IMG/VR virus record: IMGVR_UViG_3300042343_001238
Span: 1-44,553 of that record
Origin: a virus
Length of the DNA stretch: 44,553 nucleotides
Strand: one strand, 5' to 3'
Shown here piece by piece: positions 7,288 through 14,834 of this stretch; the first letter of the stretch is position 1; each line of letters begins with the position of its first letter. A program made the translations under genes and the position numbers. The notes under the pieces are model-generated. The model did not search any database, was not told where the DNA came from, and saw only the letters and a list, made by a program, of their open reading frames with translations.

Positions 7288-8685
7288 TCACAAATTGACG
7301 TTTTCGCCATTTTGATTTTGGCGAGAACTATTCCATTTATTCTTCAACATCGTCTTCATAGAAGACTCGTCATCTTCCATACCGGACTGAATAGCCATTG
7401 CTTCTTTTGACTTAGAATCATAAATCTCAATCTCGCCGTTGCCGGTATTCATTTTGGCATACAAAGTGATGCCATCAGGACCAAAGCGGTTCTTGATTAC
7501 GTGACAACGAGCAGTATTGTTGGCTTTGTCTTGCATGTTTCGTGTTACGCTGAACACAAAATCGGCAGTCATGATCTTACGATACGAGTCAGCAATATTA
7601 TGTGCCTGAACAACGTCTTCCTGACCGCCGCTTCGGTTTGTTTGTGAAGCAGTCCATACAGGAATCTGTAGTTCTCCTGCAACTTGCCGCAGTTCTTCAT
7701 AGATGTTTCCCGCCTCGCTATAACTGTTGCTGTTCTTTTCCTTTTCCTGCGGACGAAGAATGTCGGCATAATCAACAATCATTTCATTGATTTTGACATT
7801 CTCAAGTGCCTGAATGCGTTCAATATGAAACTTGAGCGATTGAGCACTAACCGTCTTTAGCGGAAAATACTTCACAAACAACTTACCATCAATCTTCTTG
7901 ATGACATCTTCAACTTCGCCTTGGCGATGCTTGATTTCCTGAAAGTCAATATGTGTAAAGCAGCAATCATATCGTAGTCCAACATAGTTTTCGTTCAGTT
8001 CAAGCGTAAAGTGGGCGATGTTCTTGCCACGCTTCATTGCCTTGGCACCAAGGCTGCACAACAGCCAACTCTTACCAATGCCAGCAGGGGCAACAACAAT
8101 ACCCAGTTCGCCAGGCCCAAGACCGCCGTCCATAAGAGAGTCGATGACATCCCAGCCAGTAGGAATGGTATTGCGGCACATTTCACTCATACGAGTAGCA
8201 ACGTCTTTGTGATAGTTATGACCAAGGTTGCGTTCCATACCCGCCTTCATTGCTTTATCAACAAGACCCTTGATCTTGTCATATTCACCTGTCTTGAGAT
8301 GATCGACAGACTCAATGATGGCGTTCTTGAGTTTCTGGTTCTTGCAGAACTCAAGAAACTGCTCACGCACGAACTGTAGATCCTTTTCACTGATCTTGAG
8401 ATATACACTCTTTAGGTGATCTGTCACCGTTGCCTTGAAATCGGCATTTTCAATAGTATCAACACGCACCTTGAAAACTTGCATAGTAGGCAAGTCCTTA
8501 TATTCCGCGTGATATTGAATGATTTCCTTTACAATCCAGCGATGTGCCTCGTTCTCAAAGGCATCAATCTCTATGATGTCAACAACACGTTCAAGAAACG
8601 TCTTGTCGGTAAGGATGCTTGCGATGATCTTGACTTGAAATTCAAGACCATATTTGTGTAGATTGTCGATGATTACTGGAGCCAT
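7288..8685 (-). CDS. 41: Replicative DNA helicase, DnaB-like (T4 gp41 type)
   Basis: Hexameric 5'-3' helicase of the replication fork. The N-terminal about 150 residues are the helical DnaB-N/gp41 domain; the RecA-like motor follows with Walker A APAGIGKS (199-206), a Walker B strand NEMIVDYADIL (about 302-312), then ASQTNRSG and a C-terminal SVTRNMQDK region typical of gp41 (polar sensor and loops). The disordered C-terminal tail (SSMKTMLKNKWNSSRQNQNG) probably contacts primase or the clamp/loader, as tails do in T4, though that is inference. Length 465 agrees with T4 gp41 (475). The gene follows rnh with a 61-base gap and precedes nrdB. The ATG has no strong Shine-Dalgarno. Confidence 0.95.
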   Translation of the reverse strand: MAPVIIDNLHKYGLEFQVKIIASILTDKTFLERVVDIIEIDAFENEAHRWIVKEIIQYHAEYKDLPTMQVFKVRVDTIENADFKATVTDHLKSVYLKISEKDLQFVREQFLEFCKNQKLKNAIIESVDHLKTGEYDKIKGLVDKAMKAGMERNLGHNYHKDVATRMSEMCRNTIPTGWDVIDSLMDGGLGPGELGIVVAPAGIGKSWLLCSLGAKAMKRGKNIAHFTLELNENYVGLRYDCCFTHIDFQEIKHRQGEVEDVIKKIDGKLFVKYFPLKTVSAQSLKFHIERIQALENVKINEMIVDYADILRPQEKEKNSNSYSEAGNIYEELRQVAGELQIPVWTASQTNRSGGQEDVVQAHNIADSYRKIMTADFVFSVTRNMQDKANNTARCHVIKNRFGPDGITLYAKMNTGNGEIEIYDSKSKEAMAIQSGMEDDESSMKTMLKNKWNSSRQNQNGENVNL

Positions 8686-8746
8686 AAATGATGATGTTTA
8701 GAATATTACGACGCATTTGGAGTTTCGTCAATTTGATTTAGAAAAA

Positions 8747-9802
8747 TTATTCAGTTTTTGCCATAACGTGCAAAGGATAGAATACTTCCTGCAACCATAC
8801 ATGATAGTTTGGTATAGTGGAGTGCATACCGTGTGCTGTAAGTTTTTGTATAAAATGAAACTTGTTGTAGTCATATACATTCTCTACAGCATCAGATATT
8901 TTCATTTGCAACGAACCTGCAAAACTCGGGTTCTTTAGTTGCATAAGCATATAGTTTCTATTCAATATCTTGGAATGTTCCACGATGCTTGAATATATCT
9001 TCTTTTCGTTTATACAATCCTTGGCACGAAGCAACAGTTCTTCAACCGAAGTTTCCTTGTTTTCTGTAAGCATAGGAAAGCATTTGATGGCAGTTTTGAG
9101 TCCAACTCCCTTGACGCCATCGATATTATCAGAACTATCGCCCTCTAATATACGATAGTAAATAAAGTTGGTAGGATGAACGCCATATTCATTGATTACA
9201 TCCTGTACGCCATATATCTTCTTTTTGATAGGACTCCAGATACATACTCTATCGTTGATAAGTTGAATAAAATCCTTATCACCACTCATTATGGTAATCT
9301 TGGATGTTGAATACATCTGTGTGGCAATATAAGCAATAGCGTCGTCTGCTTCTATATAATCAATAGAAATTACACTTACAGGCAGGCTGCGAAGAAAATC
9401 AATCAGTTTCACCATTTGATTTATCATCGCTTCCTGTTCTGTCTTAGGATCGCTCATTTCTTCATATGCTCTATTTACACGAACAGATACTTTACGATTG
9501 TTCTTATATTCTGGATATATGTCTCGGCGGCGTTGGCTTCCGCCTTTACCGTCAAATACTACAATAACTCTTGTAGGACGTAATAGTTTTATAGCATATC
9601 CAAGACTGGTAAGAAATCCAGTTACTCCGCCAACGTGGTCACCGTTTGCACTCAACGTAGGTACGGCAATCCATGTTCTTATAAACTGGTTCAGCCCATC
9701 AACCACCAATATGTCGTCGTTTAATTTTTTAGATCCCGAGGACGACGATGTATTGTGTTCTTTTTTTATTTTATCAAAAATTGATTTATATTTGTTTTCC
9801 AT
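8747..9802 (-). CDS. rnh: RNase H / FEN-family 5'-3' exonuclease (T4 Rnh type)
   Basis: Removes RNA primers and adjacent DNA during lagging-strand synthesis. The acidic metal site of the FEN family is intact: D35 in VVDGLNQF, D84 in VVFDGKGGSQ followed by the basic RRRDIYPEYKNNRK arch, E151-A-D153-D154, D175/D177 in SGDKDF, and D222/D225 in LEGDSSDNIDGV, followed by the helix-hairpin-helix GVKGVGLKTA. At 351 residues it is about 45 longer than T4 RNase H, mainly because of a Ser-rich N-terminus. The ATG lies inside the 3' end of the upstream homing endonuclease gene (17-base overlap), so its ribosome-binding region is carried by the endonuclease gene. It forms a replication cluster with the helicase downstream. 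Confidence 0.95.
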   Translation of the reverse strand: MENKYKSIFDKIKKEHNTSSSSGSKKLNDDILVVDGLNQFIRTWIAVPTLSANGDHVGGVTGFLTSLGYAIKLLRPTRVIVVFDGKGGSQRRRDIYPEYKNNRKVSVRVNRAYEEMSDPKTEQEAMINQMVKLIDFLRSLPVSVISIDYIEADDAIAYIATQMYSTSKITIMSGDKDFIQLINDRVCIWSPIKKKIYGVQDVINEYGVHPTNFIYYRILEGDSSDNIDGVKGVGLKTAIKCFPMLTENKETSVEELLLRAKDCINEKKIYSSIVEHSKILNRNYMLMQLKNPSFAGSLQMKISDAVENVYDYNKFHFIQKLTAHGMHSTIPNYHVWLQEVFYPLHVMAKTE

Positions 9803-10724
9803 GTTTGTTTAAAATATCTTTAAGATATTGTTTTTTATCCACGCAACTTTCCCAGTCGTGTTGCCAAACAACTACTATATCATATCCGTGGGATTTTGCC
9901 AAGTTTATTTTTTCGGCATCTTTCCGGTGTATTAACTTTACTTCTTCCGTAATTTTGTAGAAACGAGGATCTCTGTGCCAATATGTTCCATTATATTCCA
10001 CCAACAGATTTTTTGCGGGTATATAAGTATCGTATGGTCGTCCATTTATTATAAATTCGGGTTCGACGTTATACCCCATCGTTTTAATAATGTATTCCAT
10101 CTCCATTTGACCTTTTGACCTATATGTCGGTGTATGAATACCATCTTTCCATTGTTGTTTTGCTATGATAGATAACTTCTTTTTTGTTTCTTCGCTTCTC
10201 GGATAACTTCTATTTACTTTCTTTCTGGATATTCCTATTAGACTATTTCTATGCTTTTCTGACAGAGGAATTCCTTTTTTCGCCAAAGACATGCGAAGTT
10301 TCGTTTCTTGACTCCTTTTTTTTCCTCGCAACAAATTGGCACGTTTTTCTTTTTCTTCGTCCGTCTGTTTCCTTCCCACTATCGTATTGTATGCGTTTTT
10401 TCTTCTCAATTCTATAAGTTTTGGATCATTGATATACGATTGCTTTATTGCTTTAGCTCTTTTTTGTATTGTTTCTGGCGATGGTTTGTAGGTTCCTTTA
10501 GATTTTGCTCTTCTACTTTTTCCACACCTACTCAAGCATATTTTCTTTATATTGTTTTCTCCATACTTTTTGTAAATAGCCAACTGAACCTTTCTTCCCG
10601 TCTTAGAACCGAAATTGTTTTTTTTTCTTAATGCCATCATACTAATAATAGTATCGTCTCGTTTGAACTCCTCATATAATGATGTAATTAATTGATCGCT
10701 CGGAATAAATGTTTGATTTTTCAT
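9786..10724 (-). CDS. Vsr-like (EDxHD-type) homing endonuclease with NUMOD3 repeats
   Basis: Free-standing homing endonuclease. Residues about 75-180 hold NUMOD3-like basic repeats (SPETIQKRAKAIKQSY, SQETKLRMSLAKKGIP, SEETKKKLSIIAKQQW), which contact DNA. The C-terminal nuclease domain resembles very-short-patch-repair endonucleases, as in the I-Bth0305I family: DTYIPAKNLLVEYNGTYWHR supplies the acidic core, and HRKDAEKINLAKSHGYDI plus VVVWQHDWE the second half. It is inserted between the small basic gene at 10.8-11.2 kb and rnh, and its last codons overlap the rnh start by 17 bases. The start carries a TATTTATT variant of the upstream element five bases before the ATG. Codon choice is more AT-rich than in the flanking replication genes, in line with recent arrival. 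Confidence 0.85.
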   Translation of the reverse strand: MKNQTFIPSDQLITSLYEEFKRDDTIISMMALRKKNNFGSKTGRKVQLAIYKKYGENNIKKICLSRCGKSRRAKSKGTYKPSPETIQKRAKAIKQSYINDPKLIELRRKNAYNTIVGRKQTDEEKEKRANLLRGKKRSQETKLRMSLAKKGIPLSEKHRNSLIGISRKKVNRSYPRSEETKKKLSIIAKQQWKDGIHTPTYRSKGQMEMEYIIKTMGYNVEPEFIINGRPYDTYIPAKNLLVEYNGTYWHRDPRFYKITEEVKLIHRKDAEKINLAKSHGYDIVVVWQHDWESCVDKKQYLKDILNKHGKQI

Positions 10725-10781
10725 ATATTAATAAATATTAGGTATTACTGTCAAACATCATATAAATCTATTATTGTGAAC

Positions 10782-10807
10782 CATATGGAGGTATTTCACT
10801 CCATATG
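10782..10807 (-). promoter_or_regulatory. Stem-loop after the basic accessory gene, twin of the hairpin after uvsX
   Basis: A perfect 9-base stem (CATATGGAG with CTCCATATG) closes an 8-base loop; on the minus strand the core reads TGGAGTGAAATACCTCCA. The same core recurs at 11207-11232 with compensatory changes in the outer stem. It starts seven bases after the TAA of the 10815-11180 gene and is not followed by a T-run, so it may be a processing or stability element and not an intrinsic terminator. Confidence 0.75.
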
Positions 10808-10814
10808 ATTATTT

Positions 10815-11180
10815 TTATATATCTTCTTCTCTTGGACCCCAGAGACCATCCAACAGTTCTTGTTCGGCCATTCGGATGCAACTGTCTAGTTCATACATTG
10901 GTCCTCCGCGATCTTGTTCACGCCAAATCCAATCGCCGTGTTCTCGGATTTCGTCTGCATACATCTCAAATACGCCCTCTTCGCCCTTTTCTGCCAGAAG
11001 CTTTTCAAAGTCCTCATAGGACATTTCAGTCAAAGGGGTCAATTTTACTTTTGGGGTTTTTGCAACCTTTGTCTTCTTAGCTTTAGGCTTTTTTTCTGCC
11101 TTGGTCTTTTTTAATTTATTCTTTGGCTCAATAGCCGTTTCTTCTATCTGATTATTTATGTCGTGTGCATCTTCGCTCAT
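10815..11180 (-). CDS. Small protein with basic Lys/Ala-rich linker, between uvsX and the homing endonuclease
   Basis: The start is set at the ATG at 11180 because AAAGGAAA lies just upstream; the frame is open further upstream but runs back through the uvsX hairpin. The resulting 121-residue protein has an acidic start (MSEDAHDINNQIEETAIE), a lysine-rich linker (KKTKAEKKPKAKKTKVAKTP) resembling histone-H1 tails, and a compact acidic C-terminal half (TEMSYEDFEKLLAEKGEEG, then EIREHGDWIWREQDRGGP). I do not recognise the fold. Its position right after uvsX and close to gp32 suggests a recombination or replication accessory protein that touches DNA through the basic linker, but this is inference. 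Confidence 0.75.
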   Translation of the reverse strand: MSEDAHDINNQIEETAIEPKNKLKKTKAEKKPKAKKTKVAKTPKVKLTPLTEMSYEDFEKLLAEKGEEGVFEMYADEIREHGDWIWREQDRGGPMYELDSCIRMAEQELLDGLWGPREEDI

Positions 11181-11200
11181 ATGTTTCCTTTCGTAATAAT

Positions 11201-11232
11201 AAAAACCGTGTGGAGGTATTTCACTCCACACG
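11201..11232 (-). terminator. Stem-loop terminator after uvsX
   Basis: Nine-base stem CGTGTGGAG (11207-11215) with CTCCACACG (11224-11232), loop of 8. On the minus strand it is followed by GTTTTTATT, so it can act as an intrinsic terminator. It begins six bases after the uvsX stop and shares its core and loop with the hairpin at 10782-10807. Confidence 0.8.
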
Positions 11233-11238
11233 ATCATT

Positions 11239-12459
11239 TTAGTCGTCTGCTCCTTCTGATGCTTCGTCGTATTCAACGTCATCAGCCATTTCAGAGTTAG
11301 GAGCCTTATACTTCATAACAAAGTTCTCAACGAGTTTGTTATAAAGATAGTCTCTGCACTCTGGTCTGTCCTTGAGCAGCTTGGGCAAGTCCTTCTTTTC
11401 AAATACAACTGTCTCGGGTTCTTTACCTTCAACAGGCATAATGAATTGTAGGTTCTTTGCCTTCTTATCTTCTTCTTTTTCTTCTTCCAACTGCTTCTTT
11501 GTCTTCTTTTCACCTGCAACCTTTGGCTTCTTGGCATTGGTTACAATATCCCATTCAATGAGATGTTCCAACCAATTGCTGAAGTTGTCGATGCCTCGGT
11601 CAAAGTAGATGTCAAATTCAGCACTTCGCATAGGTGGTCCCATACGATTTTTGACAACAGTGCACTTGGTACGAATACCAACCGTCTGTTTATCAGCGTT
11701 TTTGATTTGATTCAACTGCTTTAGACGTAGGCGAAGCGAAGCGTGGAACGCAATGGCTTTACCACCACTGGTTGTCCAAGGATCGCCAAGTCCAACAAAT
11801 CCTACCTTTTGACGAAGTTGATTGGTAAAGCACAAGCATACACGCTGTTTAGCAATAAGTCCTGTGATCTTTCTCATCGCCTTGCTGATAGCAATGGCTT
11901 TGCCGGTGGCATAACCATCCGCACCGTGATCGCTTGCCAGTTCCTTCTTGGTAGAAGCAGCGGCAACAGAGTCAACCAGAATAGTCACAAGACGATTCTT
12001 GCTGCTCTTGCGAACAAGAGTGATGATTTCTTCAACCTTATCAAAAACATCTTCTACTGTATCAACATTGATGTATAGCATCTTTGGAACGTCTACACCA
12101 ATGGCTGTTAGAAAATCCGTAGATACGGAAGTTTCTGTATCAATGAATACTGCCAGTCCGCCCTTCTTTTGAGTTTCAGCAAGCAGGTGAGCGCCCATAA
12201 GGCTCTTACCAGATGCTTCAAGACCAGTCAGTTCAGTAATTCTACCTACAGGCAATCCACCATTTGGTCGATTGGCAATAGTCAAGTCAACGAGACTATT
12301 TCCGGTAGAAACCCAGTCAGTAATTTGCGAAGGATCATCTTCTGCATCAAGGAAGAAAGCAACTTTGCCGTCGCTGTTCTTATTGATGGAGTCAGCCAAT
12401 GCTTCTGCCAGTTCATCGCGAGATGATTCAATCTCGTGTTCAATAGTTTTCTTTTTCAT
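11239..12459 (-). CDS. uvsX: UvsX / RecA-like recombinase
   Basis: Strand-exchange recombinase that coats ssDNA and drives recombination-dependent replication. The RecA core is complete: Walker A GLEASGKS (79-86), the conserved acidic strand FIDTETS (106-112) and Walker B LVTILVDSVAA (157-167), then FTNQLRQKVGFVGLGDPWTT (the DNA-binding loop region). Length 406 is close to T4 UvsX (391). After the core is a highly charged segment (GEKKTKKQLEEEKEEDKKAK, about residues 325-345), and the chain ends in an acidic tail, DDVEYDEASEGADD, as in RecA/UvsX, where it modulates DNA access. gp32 is immediately upstream, matching the functional UvsX-gp32 partnership. No intron is present. Confidence 0.96.
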   Translation of the reverse strand: MKKKTIEHEIESSRDELAEALADSINKNSDGKVAFFLDAEDDPSQITDWVSTGNSLVDLTIANRPNGGLPVGRITELTGLEASGKSLMGAHLLAETQKKGGLAVFIDTETSVSTDFLTAIGVDVPKMLYINVDTVEDVFDKVEEIITLVRKSSKNRLVTILVDSVAAASTKKELASDHGADGYATGKAIAISKAMRKITGLIAKQRVCLCFTNQLRQKVGFVGLGDPWTTSGGKAIAFHASLRLRLKQLNQIKNADKQTVGIRTKCTVVKNRMGPPMRSAEFDIYFDRGIDNFSNWLEHLIEWDIVTNAKKPKVAGEKKTKKQLEEEKEEDKKAKNLQFIMPVEGKEPETVVFEKKDLPKLLKDRPECRDYLYNKLVENFVMKYKAPNSEMADDVEYDEASEGADD

Positions 12460-12480
12460 ATATGATAGTATGTTTGAGTA

Positions 12481-12512
12481 ATGGTGCGCCAGTACTCCAT
12501 CTGGCGCACCAT
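12481..12512 (-). promoter_or_regulatory. Strong 12-bp stem-loop between gene 32 and uvsX
   Basis: A perfect 12-base GC-rich stem (ATGGTGCGCCAG with CTGGCGCACCAT) closes an 8-base loop, which reads ATGGAGTA on the minus strand. There is no T-run after it, so it is unlikely to be a classical intrinsic terminator; it could protect the gene 32 mRNA 3' end or be a processing site. It ends 21 bases before the uvsX ATG. Confidence 0.75.
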
Positions 12513-12538
12513 CTTCTCATCATTTATTCTACTACTAT

Positions 12539-12558
12539 GTTCAACTTACGAGTTGAAC
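12539..12558 (-). promoter_or_regulatory. Stem-loop spanning the gene 32 stop codon
   Basis: Stem GTTCAACT (12539-12546) with AGTTGAAC (12551-12558) and a 4-base loop. The TAA stop of gene 32 lies within the hairpin, so it overlaps the end of the coding sequence and sits 26 bases before the larger hairpin at 12481-12512. Confidence 0.6.
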
Positions 12559-13370
12559 AAATTGTTGAATTCGTCAGCAATTTCCTTAGTGCTGGAAGGA
12601 GCCTTGACCGCAGCCTTGGTCGTAGCACTTTTTGGTGCAGGAACATCGGCGGGTTCTGCTTCAGTAGTAGCAGCAGTGGCGGAAACAGTCTCGCCATCTT
12701 CAGCAGCTTCCTGCGAAGAGTTCAACCAAGTATCCATTACAGCGGCCAGTTCTTCGTAAGACAGTTCCGGAAACAGTTCTGTCACGTTCTTCTGGTTCTT
12801 GACCTTCTCCTTGATGGCGGCATCAGAAGGGTCAAACGCGGGAGTCTGATTTGGCTTTACGCGAATTGTGGTCTCGGGGAAGCTCTTGCCAGTTTCTTCG
12901 GCAGTCTTGAACTCCACGACAATGTCACGACCTGCACGCAGATCAGTAATATCGCCATAGTCAGCATCAGCAATAATGCTCAAGATTTCCTGATACACCT
13001 GCTTGCCCATACCCCAGAACTTCACACCTTCGTGCTCTGCTCCACGAACGAGAACAGGTACATATGTACGAAGCTTGGGCTCAAGCGAGCGACCAGTCTT
13101 CCACTCTTCCTTGTCTCCGCTCTTCTTGAGCTTGTTGGCAAACTCAACGATAGGATCGGGGCGACCAAATGAAGCAGGAGACAGATATGTCTTACCGTTC
13201 ATATTATAGTGGAAAAGCAGTTCAATGAACGGATTTTCAGGATTGTGAGCATAAGGAACGATTCGGATTACGTTCTTGCCCGGTGTTGGCTTCCACACGG
13301 CGGTGGTCTTGTTTTGTGTGCTCTTGAGCGAATCAAGACGCGACTTAATTTTGTTAAGGTCTAATGACAT
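12546..13370 (-). CDS. 32: Single-stranded DNA-binding protein (T4 gp32 type)
   Basis: Coats ssDNA and organises the replication and recombination machinery. The protein has the tripartite gp32 layout: a basic N-terminal segment for cooperativity (DLNKIKSRLDSLKSTQNKTT), an OB-fold core with the hallmark WKPTPGKNVIRIVPYAHNPE and GKTYLSPASFGRPDPIVEFA, and a long disordered acidic/Ala tail (about 215-260) ending in EIADEFNNLFNS, which would be the protein-recruitment tip. Unlike T4 gp32, it has no cysteine at all, so the structural zinc site is absent. Length 274 (T4: 301). The leader contains a stem-loop that may act in autoregulation. uvsX follows. Confidence 0.93.
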   Translation of the reverse strand: MSLDLNKIKSRLDSLKSTQNKTTAVWKPTPGKNVIRIVPYAHNPENPFIELLFHYNMNGKTYLSPASFGRPDPIVEFANKLKKSGDKEEWKTGRSLEPKLRTYVPVLVRGAEHEGVKFWGMGKQVYQEILSIIADADYGDITDLRAGRDIVVEFKTAEETGKSFPETTIRVKPNQTPAFDPSDAAIKEKVKNQKNVTELFPELSYEELAAVMDTWLNSSQEAAEDGETVSATAATTEAEPADVPAPKSATTKAAVKAPSSTKEIADEFNNLFNS

Positions 13371-13400
13371 AATTATTTATTCGTTAATTGTTAATGTGTT

Positions 13401-13432
13401 TTGACCAATTTGAAAATACTCAACTCGGTCAA
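13401..13432 (-). promoter_or_regulatory. Candidate autoregulatory stem-loop/pseudoknot in gene 32 leader
   Basis: TTGACC (13401-13406) pairs with GGTCAA (13427-13432), and inside it TTGA pairs with TCAA, leaving the loop GTATTT on the minus strand. It ends 30 bases before the gene 32 ATG. The loop UAUUU is complementary to AAAUA just upstream of the start codon, so an H-type pseudoknot is possible. T4 gene 32 is autoregulated through a leader pseudoknot followed by an unstructured AU-rich tract; the tract here (CGAATAAATAATT) fits that plan. The rest of the gap 13371-13555 holds only a small AGCC/GGCT hairpin. Confidence 0.5.
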
Positions 13433-13555
13433 TGTTGAATACTATGACTCAATAAATGATAATCGTCAATCTATAAGAAGCCGTTGGCTATTTTTTCAAT
13501 CGTTAATCAGTCATTCGTTAAGTATCTATAACTATAAACTAAAGAAAGTTTATGC

Positions 13556-13954
13556 TTAACTTATCTGATAAATTTTCATCAACCGTGTTGGCGTGACTTT
13601 TATTTTGCCTTCTCTGGCAGTAATGAATGAGTTCTTATATTGTTCCCAGTTTATCTGAAATGTATTTGATACTATGCCGTTATTCTGCTCTTTGATAAGT
13701 TCATTCAGAGCATTGATGCTGTATATAATATTATGTTCTTTTTTACGATGAACAGAAATGGTGTTGGTATAAAACTGACTACCGTTCTTTTCAGCATTAT
13801 ATGTCAGAAATATTTCGTCCTTATTGGCGACGTTTTGTAATACATACACTTTCTTTTCAAGTATGTTGTAATACTCAGACAACGCATCTATTTCGTTTTG
13901 ATATGTATTATACTTTGCGAAAGTGCAAAGAAGTTGTGCGTTGCTGCCTGCCAT
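13556..13954 (-). CDS. Conserved hypothetical phage protein
   Basis: 132 residues with no cysteine-rich or membrane features. The N-terminus (NAQLLCTFAKYNTYQNEIDA) leads into a helix (ALSEYYNILEKKVYVLQNVA), then a predicted beta region (DEIFLTYNAEKNGSQFYTNT) and the segment ISVHRKKEHNIIYSINALNE, which I associate with a family of small conserved proteins found in T4-like phages from marine sources. Its function is not known to me. It lies directly upstream of gene 32 (185 bases, containing the leader structure) and two bases after the preceding gene's stop, so it is co-transcribed with the 14-16 kb genes. A role as a replication regulator is possible but unsupported. Confidence 0.75.
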   Translation of the reverse strand: MAGSNAQLLCTFAKYNTYQNEIDALSEYYNILEKKVYVLQNVANKDEIFLTYNAEKNGSQFYTNTISVHRKKEHNIIYSINALNELIKEQNNGIVSNTFQINWEQYKNSFITAREGKIKVTPTRLMKIYQIS

Positions 13955-13955
13955 A

Positions 13956-14834
13956 TTACGTCATGTTCTTTTCTGCAAAGATTTTGTATTCATCTCTGTC
14001 AACACTCTTAACCGGCACAACTTCACCGCTCAATCCAACAACGGCTACAGTATTTCCTTCAACATCTCTATATTCACCATATGGTTCCGCTCTCCAACCT
14101 TTTTTAGCGGCAAATTTCTTTGATACAGAAGAATATTGTTCGGGAGGAGTTGTTACCACAGGAACGTCTATAGCGGGAGCGGCGGCTGAGGCTGGTGCGG
14201 CTGGTGCTTCCGAACTTGGTTCTTGTGAATACTTTCCTTTATAAGTAGGTCCAAGTTTTTTTGCGGCATATTTCAATAGCGCGTCACTTCTTGAATCTAC
14301 ATCCAAATCTTCTTCGGGAGCTTGCGACTTTGGCTTAGAATCTTTTGGAGCATCCGAGGGAGTTCCTGTTTGTACAGTTTTTTTATTTGTTGGTTGCGCA
14401 ACTGGCGCGGATTGTTTTGCTGTCTGACCGGTATTAACTTGTTGATCTACAGAGGTTGTTGCCTGTGCCGTCTGTCGTCTTTGTTTTCCCTTGCGTTTAT
14501 AGTAAAGATTCATACCACCCTTACCGTGGGTTGGGTCCGATACAGCGTGTGTTCCTTTTTTTATTGCAGCGTCACGATATTCTTTAGATGGAAATGTAAC
14601 CAACCATCCTTCCTTGTTATAAGCTTGGCGGTCTGGATATTTTCCTTCTGCAAACATTGCCGTGTCGAGTAGATTTTCTGCTATTTCCTCGGTCAACCCA
14701 AATCGCACAGAGCGTTCTACAAAAACAGCCAAGTGATCGGCGTTGTGTATATCAAATACTCCGGACGATATTCTATCGTCAGATTCGCAGTCAAGTATTA
14801 CGTTTTCTATTAATTTTTCAATTTCATTTTTCAT
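13956..14834 (-). CDS. Hypothetical modular protein with helical N-terminus and basic GTH-containing module
   Basis: 292 residues in three parts. (1) The N-terminus MKNEIEKLIENVILDCESDD and DRISSGVFDIHNADHLAVF form a helical module that I recognise as recurring in marine-phage proteins. (2) Residues about 78-125 (GKYPDRQAYNKEGWLVTFPS, AIKKGTHAVSDPTHGKGG, YKRKGKQRR) form a compact basic module, also recurrent in such phages. (3) A low-complexity linker of Gln/Thr/Ser/Pro/Ala runs from about 125 to 240, ending in a small C-terminal beta-like domain (GWRAEPYGEYRDVEGNTVAV). The ATG overlaps the stop of the previous gene as ATGA, so the two are translationally coupled. It may be a virion-associated or DNA-associated protein; no catalytic motif is visible. 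Confidence 0.75.
   Translation of the reverse strand: MKNEIEKLIENVILDCESDDRISSGVFDIHNADHLAVFVERSVRFGLTEEIAENLLDTAMFAEGKYPDRQAYNKEGWLVTFPSKEYRDAAIKKGTHAVSDPTHGKGGMNLYYKRKGKQRRQTAQATTSVDQQVNTGQTAKQSAPVAQPTNKKTVQTGTPSDAPKDSKPKSQAPEEDLDVDSRSDALLKYAAKKLGPTYKGKYSQEPSSEAPAAPASAAAPAIDVPVVTTPPEQYSSVSKKFAAKKGWRAEPYGEYRDVEGNTVAVVGLSGEVVPVKSVDRDEYKIFAEKNMT

Noticed and set aside
10815-11282. Longer start for the small basic gene at 11282
   Set aside because: It would run back through the uvsX terminator hairpin and into uvsX; the ATG at 11180 has AAAGGAAA directly upstream.
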